A DNA stretch of 17,783 bases from PGZG01 sp040235405. GTDB lineage: Bacteria > Pseudomonadota > Gammaproteobacteria > Pseudomonadales > Alcanivoracaceae. Positions within the stretch are counted from its first letter, which is position 1, and each line of letters opens with the position of its first letter. The stretch covers positions 1-17,783 of the forward strand of contig JBECKT010000094.1 in the NCBI GenBank assembly GCA_040235405.1. The letters run 5' to 3'. Below, one piece after another: positions 15,095-17,783 of this stretch. The position numbers and the translations under genes were made by a program. The notes beneath the pieces were generated by a model. The model searched no databases and had not been told where the DNA came from. It worked only from the letters and a program-made list of their open reading frames with translations.

Positions 15095-15113
15095 TGCTCA
15101 CCCCATGCCGGGC

Positions 15114-15141
15114 TGAGACGTTGAAAATGGCTGCCGGTTCC
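15114..15141 (-). promoter_or_regulatory. Candidate sigma-E (AlgU) autoregulatory promoter of algU
   Basis: On the minus strand GGAACCG (15141-15135) resembles the sigma-E -35 element GGAACTT. After 16 nt it is followed by TCTCA (15118-15114), close to the -10 TCTGA. The spacer contains the A/T-rich ATTTTCAA. The start would be near 15108, about 27 nt before the GTG of algU. sigma-E autoregulation is established in E. coli and P. aeruginosa; this particular site is a pattern match. Confidence 0.5.
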
Positions 15142-15155
15142 CCGGCGGATGATGA

Positions 15156-15190
15156 ATTCTAGCAAAGGCGGCCCGGCCCTTTGCTACACT
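15156..15190. promoter_or_regulatory. Back-to-back extended -10 promoters of algU and nadB in an inverted repeat
   Basis: TAGCAAAGG (15160-15168) and CCTTTGCTA (15178-15186) form a perfect 9-bp inverted repeat with a 9-nt GC-rich centre. Each arm runs outward into an extended -10: TGC-TACACT on the plus strand (15182-15190) towards nadB, and TGC-TAGAAT on the minus strand (15164-15156) towards algU. Neither has a good -35 box at normal spacing. The -10 hexamers are only 23 bp apart, so two polymerases should not fit together. The repeat could also be an operator. The sequence is certain; promoter function is inference. Confidence 0.55.
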
Positions 15191-15230
15191 TCGCGCAGTT
15201 TCTTCACCGAAGGCGCCCGAGAGAACAGCT

Positions 15231-16838
15231 ATGGCCACCTATCGTCACGATGTACTGATTATCGGCAGCGGCGCCGCCGGCCTGACCGTGGCCCTGAACC
15301 TGCCAGCCAGCTGCCGCGTTGCGTTGCTGTCAAAGGGCCGACTGACCAGCGCCAGCACCTGGTATGCCCAGGGCGGCATCGCTGCCGTACTGGACGCAAC
15401 CGACTCGATGCAGTCGCATGTCGATGACACCCATATCGCGGGTGCCGGTCTGTGCCACGACGATGCGGTCAGAAAAACCGTCGAGCATGGCCCGGAGGCA
15501 ATTCGCTGGCTGATCGAACAGGGGGTCGACTTTACCCGCTTCGATCAGGGTGACGGTGGCACTCAGGGCTACCACCTGACCCGCGAGGGCGGCCACAGTC
15601 ACCGCCGCATCATACATGCCGCCGACGCCACCGGCGTTGCTATTTCCAGTGCGCTGATCCATCAAGTCAAGCAGCGCGATAATGTCGAGCGCTTTGAACA
15701 CCGCGTGGCGGTGGATCTGATCCATGCGGGGGACGGGAAAGAACGACGCTGCACCGGAGCCTACATTCACAACATCGAGAGCGGCGAGACTGACGTCTTT
15801 CTCGCCCGTTTCGTGGTGCTGGCCACTGGCGGTGCCAGCAAGGTGTACCTGTACACCTCGAACCCGGATGTCGCCACCGGTGACGGCATCGCCATGGCCT
15901 GGCGGGCCGGTTGCCGGGTCGCCAATATGGAGTTCATGCAGTTCCACCCGACCTGCCTGTATCACCCGAAAGCGAAATCGTTTCTGGTCACCGAAGCGAT
16001 TCGTGGCGAAGGCGGCCGCCTGTTGCTGCCAGATGGTGAACGTTTCATGCAGCGTTTTGATCCGCGCGGGGAACTGGCACCACGCGATATCGTCGCCCGC
16101 GCCATCGACCATGAGATGAAGCGGCTCGGTGCCGATTGCCTGTATCTGGATATCAGCCATCGGCCGGCGGACTTCATCATTCATCACTTCCCGACGGTAT
16201 ACGCCAAGTGTCTGCAGCTGGGTATCGATATCACCCGCGATCCGATTCCGATCGTACCGGCGGCCCATTACACCTGCGGCGGCGTGATGACCGACCTGAA
16301 TGGCCAGACTGACCTGCCCGGCCTGTATGCCATTGGCGAAACCTCCTTTACCGGTTTGCACGGCGCTAATCGGATGGCCAGCAACTCGCTGCTGGAATGC
16401 TTCGTGTTCGGTCGCGCTGCCAGTGAGCATATTGCCGCGCATATGAACACGGTGGCCGAACCGCCGGCCGTGGCCGAGTGGGATGAGTCGAAAGTCACCG
16501 AAGCCGACGAGGACGTGGTCATCGCCCACAACTGGGACGAGCTGCGCCGCTTTATGTGGGACTATGTCGGCATTGTCCGCACCATCAAACGACTGCAGCG
16601 GGCCAGCCACCGGGTCGAGGTCCTGCAGAAAGAAATTGCCGAGTTCTACTCCAATTACCAGATCAGCAACGACCTGCTGGAGCTGCGCAATCTGGTGGTG
16701 ATTGCCGAGCTGATCATTCGCTCGGCAATCAACCGCAAGGAATCCCGCGGGCTGCACTACATGCTGGATTATCCGGAAGCGGCAGCATCAATCAACGATA
16801 CCATTCTGGTTCCGGATAACTTTTCCGCCACCGGCTGA
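15231..16838 (+). CDS. nadB: L-aspartate oxidase
   Basis: A 535-residue FAD enzyme that oxidises L-aspartate to iminoaspartate, the first step of de novo NAD synthesis with NadA. The Rossmann motif 'GSGAAG' lies at 12-17, and 'STWYAQGGIAA' contacts FAD. The succinate-dehydrogenase/fumarate-reductase-like active-site elements are 'FHPTCLY' (H239), 'EAIRGEGG', 'APRDIVARAID' (R285, R290), 'AHYTCGGV' (H346) and 'GANRMASNSLLEC' (R381). The C-terminal helical domain is complete. The length is normal (E. coli 540). ATG 15231 has only a weak purine-rich GAGAGA upstream. It is divergent from algU, as in E. coli and Pseudomonas, and convergent with ygfX with a 6-nt gap. Confidence 0.98.
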   Translation: MATYRHDVLIIGSGAAGLTVALNLPASCRVALLSKGRLTSASTWYAQGGIAAVLDATDSMQSHVDDTHIAGAGLCHDDAVRKTVEHGPEAIRWLIEQGVDFTRFDQGDGGTQGYHLTREGGHSHRRIIHAADATGVAISSALIHQVKQRDNVERFEHRVAVDLIHAGDGKERRCTGAYIHNIESGETDVFLARFVVLATGGASKVYLYTSNPDVATGDGIAMAWRAGCRVANMEFMQFHPTCLYHPKAKSFLVTEAIRGEGGRLLLPDGERFMQRFDPRGELAPRDIVARAIDHEMKRLGADCLYLDISHRPADFIIHHFPTVYAKCLQLGIDITRDPIPIVPAAHYTCGGVMTDLNGQTDLPGLYAIGETSFTGLHGANRMASNSLLECFVFGRAASEHIAAHMNTVAEPPAVAEWDESKVTEADEDVVIAHNWDELRRFMWDYVGIVRTIKRLQRASHRVEVLQKEIAEFYSNYQISNDLLELRNLVVIAELIIRSAINRKESRGLHYMLDYPEAAASINDTILVPDNFSATG

Positions 16839-16844
16839 AAGCCC

Positions 16845-17258
16845 TCAGACCCGCATCAGCACACGCAGCCGACGAAAGTCGGCTGCACCAAGCTGATCGC
16901 GATAAATCGTCACACTGATGCGGCGATGAAACCGGGCCGGAAACTGCAGGGTGATCCAGAACGGGCAAACCATACCGCCCAGCGGCCAGTCAGCTGCCAG
17001 GGTCCGGCCATCGTGCAGCCGGCACTGCACCGATTCCGGCGAGAATGCCAGCGCCTGCGGGCGGCGGCGCAAACGCCATTCAATACTGCCCACCCAGACA
17101 ACAACCAGCAGCGCGGCCACCTGCCATAGCCAGGGCATGTCTGCCAGCATCACGGCAGACAGCGACAGCAACAGGGCAAACACCCAGAACAACAATGGCC
17201 CGCGCGAAGGCGGCAACTCAATCAGGACGGCCGAGTCGGGCAAGGATATGGGCAACAT
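16845..17258 (-). CDS. ygfX: YgfX/CptA family membrane protein
   Basis: A 137-residue protein with two predicted membrane helices (about 20-39 and 42-57), a basic junction 'EWRLRRRP', and a cytoplasmic beta-rich domain ending in 'LGAADFRRLRVLMRV'. That C-terminus resembles the 'DFRRLRVLL' ending common in the YgfX (CptA) family. In E. coli YgfX was described as a toxin paired with YgfY acting on MreB and FtsZ, but YgfY is now better known as the FAD assembly factor SdhE, so the toxin role is doubtful. It overlaps sdhE by 41 nt, a long overlap also typical of the E. coli pair. A perfect hairpin at 16865-16886 lies in its 3' coding end. Confidence 0.8.
   Translation of the reverse strand: MLPISLPDSAVLIELPPSRGPLLFWVFALLLSLSAVMLADMPWLWQVAALLVVVWVGSIEWRLRRRPQALAFSPESVQCRLHDGRTLAADWPLGGMVCPFWITLQFPARFHRRISVTIYRDQLGAADFRRLRVLMRV
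16865..16886. other. Perfect 9-bp GAAA-loop hairpin inside ygfX, just past the nadB stop
   Basis: GCAGCCGAC (16865-16873) and GTCGGCTGC (16878-16886) flank GAAA. In the nadB transcript this forms a nine-base-pair stem closed by a GNRA tetraloop. It starts 26 nt after the nadB stop. No T-run follows on either strand. It codes for 'AADFRRL' of YgfX, so it is also under protein-coding constraint. A role as a 3' stabiliser or transcription end for nadB is inference. Confidence 0.6.
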
Positions 17259-17475
17259 AATCTCTCATCTGTACGTCCTGCGGCTGCGAGCGGCGGGTAA
17301 ACCACTCGAACAGATCGGCATCCTGCTCTGCCAGCAAGCGGCCGAACAGCTGCTGCCGCTGTGCGGTTTCACTATCAAAAATGCGGTCGATATAGTCGTT
17401 CAGCACCAGATCCACCTCCAGCAGGCCTCGGCGACACTGCCAACGGTAGCTGCGCTTCAATTCGGATTCAGTCAT
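17218..17475 (-). CDS. sdhE: FAD assembly factor SdhE (YgfY)
   Basis: An 85-residue helical protein that helps attach FAD covalently to the succinate dehydrogenase and fumarate reductase flavoprotein subunits. The RGxxE signature is present in 'CRRGLLEVDLVL' (R16, G17, E20), followed by 'LLAEQDADLFEWFTRR', the equivalent of 'LLECDDPDLFNWL' in E. coli. I chose the internal ATG 17475 (MTESELKRSYRW), which aligns with Pseudomonas homologues. ATG 17496 would add seven residues and has CTCCTG, not a Shine-Dalgarno, in front. Neither start has a strong ribosome-binding site. It heads a two-gene unit with ygfX and diverges from ygfZ. Confidence 0.9.
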   Translation of the reverse strand: MTESELKRSYRWQCRRGLLEVDLVLNDYIDRIFDSETAQRQQLFGRLLAEQDADLFEWFTRRSQPQDVQMRDYVAHILARLGRPD

Positions 17476-17489
17476 AACGGCGTCCGGCA

Positions 17490-17519
17490 CTGACATCAGG
17501 AGCCGACATTATCTATCAT
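17490..17519 (+). promoter_or_regulatory. Candidate sigma-70 promoter of ygfZ
   Basis: CTGACA (17490-17495, 5 of 6) and TATCAT (17514-17519, 5 of 6) are 18 nt apart. The start would be near 17526, about 28 nt before the ygfZ ATG at 17554. It lies in the 78-nt divergent gap after sdhE. The best match to consensus among the promoters listed here, but still unproven. Confidence 0.5.
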
Positions 17520-17553
17520 CACAGACCTCTGAGGCAGTACGGATTACGCGGTT

Positions 17554-17783
17554 ATGTCCTGGCAGCAGTTTCTTGACAGTCTTGGTGCACAGCGCAACAG
17601 GCAAGGCGAAATACAACGCTTCACCGGCAGCCTTGCGCCCGCTCTGATAATTGGCGACCACCTCGCCGTTATCAGCGTACGCGGGCCGGAGAGCGAGAAA
17701 TTCCTGCAGGGACAGCTGACTTGTGATCTGAGTGAAGCACTTGCCGGGCAGTGGCGGCTGGCCATGCATCTGGACCTGAAAGG
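17554..17783 (+). CDS. ygfZ: YgfZ tetrahydrofolate-dependent Fe-S/tRNA-modification protein, N-terminal fragment
   Basis: The gene runs off the right edge; 76 complete codons are visible. The protein starts MSWQQFLDSLGAQ and contains 'VRGPESEKFLQGQLTCDL' (about 42-59), the N-terminal GcvT-fold signature of the YgfZ/IBA57 family, which helps Fe-S enzymes such as MiaB. The diagnostic KGC(Y/F)xGQE motif would lie beyond the window. A TGA lies in frame at 17530-17532 with no other usable start before ATG 17554. No good Shine-Dalgarno is adjacent; a GAGG lies about 20 nt upstream, too far. sdhE-ygfZ divergence is conserved in E. coli and Pseudomonas, which supports the call. Confidence 0.88.
   Translation, partial: MSWQQFLDSLGAQRNRQGEIQRFTGSLAPALIIGDHLAVISVRGPESEKFLQGQLTCDLSEALAGQWRLAMHLDLK

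Noticed and set aside
15082..15165. N-terminal extension of AlgU by 28 residues
   Set aside because: It would run through the candidate sigma-E promoter and has no similarity to sigma-E proteins; GTG 15081 has a good ribosome-binding site and gives the usual 193 residues.
15330..16757. A 475-codon open frame on the minus strand, antisense to nadB
   Set aside because: NadB on the plus strand is complete and has every family motif. The antisense frame has no recognisable domain and is explained by GC-biased codon positions.
16845..17475. ygfX-sdhE as a toxin-antitoxin module
   Set aside because: The historic CptA/CptB label exists, but SdhE is an established flavinylation factor with its RGxxE motif intact here, and the pair sits in conserved core context; no evidence for a toxin function in the sequence.
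1..17783. Search for a mobile element, phage, CRISPR array, defence cassette or other new system
   Set aside because: Every complete gene except DUF4845 has a familiar role, gaps are all under about 150 bases, and no repeats, integrases, transposases or att-like duplications were seen. The window is conserved core chromosome.

Overview
This window reads as ordinary chromosomal core genome of a moderately GC-rich gammaproteobacterium. The protein families and gene order (nadB / algU-mucA-mucB-rseC-mucD / lepA-lepB-DUF4845-rnc-era-recO-pdxJ-acpS / barA / cysM / exonuclease / rlmD) resemble the Pseudomonas-Marinobacter-Alcanivorax-Cellvibrio side of the class. AcpS is present, while P. aeruginosa is known to rely on one Sfp-type phosphopantetheinyl transferase. 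That argues mildly for a non-Pseudomonas, possibly marine, relative. The species cannot be named from the sequence alone. I saw no mobile element, phage, tRNA, rRNA, CRISPR array or unfamiliar gene cassette.

Layout from left to right. (1) 1-1837, minus strand: cysM, then a PolB-like 3'-5' exonuclease, then the N-terminus of rlmD, which runs off the left edge. (2) 1838-1926: a short divergent promoter region. (3) 1927-4614, plus strand: the hybrid sensor kinase BarA/GacS, whose 3' end overlaps acpS tail to tail by 40 nt. (4) 10949-4575, minus strand: a tightly packed eight-gene run lepA-lepB-DUF4845-rnc-era-recO-pdxJ-acpS, in which almost every junction overlaps. (5) 15081-11075, minus strand: the envelope-stress operon algU(rpoE)-mucA(rseA)-mucB(rseB)-rseC-mucD. 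(6) 15231-16838, plus strand: nadB, divergent from algU. (7) 17475-16845, minus strand: sdhE and ygfX, which converge on nadB. (8) 17554 to the right edge, plus strand: the start of ygfZ. No gap between genes exceeds about 150 bases; the largest (10950-11074 and 15082-15230) hold promoters and dyads that are listed.

How the genes work together. AlgU, MucA, MucB, RseC and MucD form the sigma-E envelope stress circuit. LepA, LepB, RNase III, Era, RecO, PdxJ and AcpS are housekeeping functions (translation, protein export, RNA processing, ribosome assembly, recombinational repair, vitamin B6 and acyl carrier protein activation). BarA would feed the Gac/Rsm post-transcriptional regulon. NadB, SdhE and YgfZ share a theme of flavin and Fe-S enzyme biology.

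The points most worth a second look are small. MucD appears to be a lipoprotein rather than a soluble periplasmic protease. The algU/nadB promoters are embedded in a perfect 9-bp inverted repeat. cysM looks nearly leaderless and shares its -35 bases with barA. Two perfect hairpins lie about 26-27 nt past the stop codons of barA and nadB, inside the opposite-strand genes. I did not find a previously undescribed system and do not claim one.
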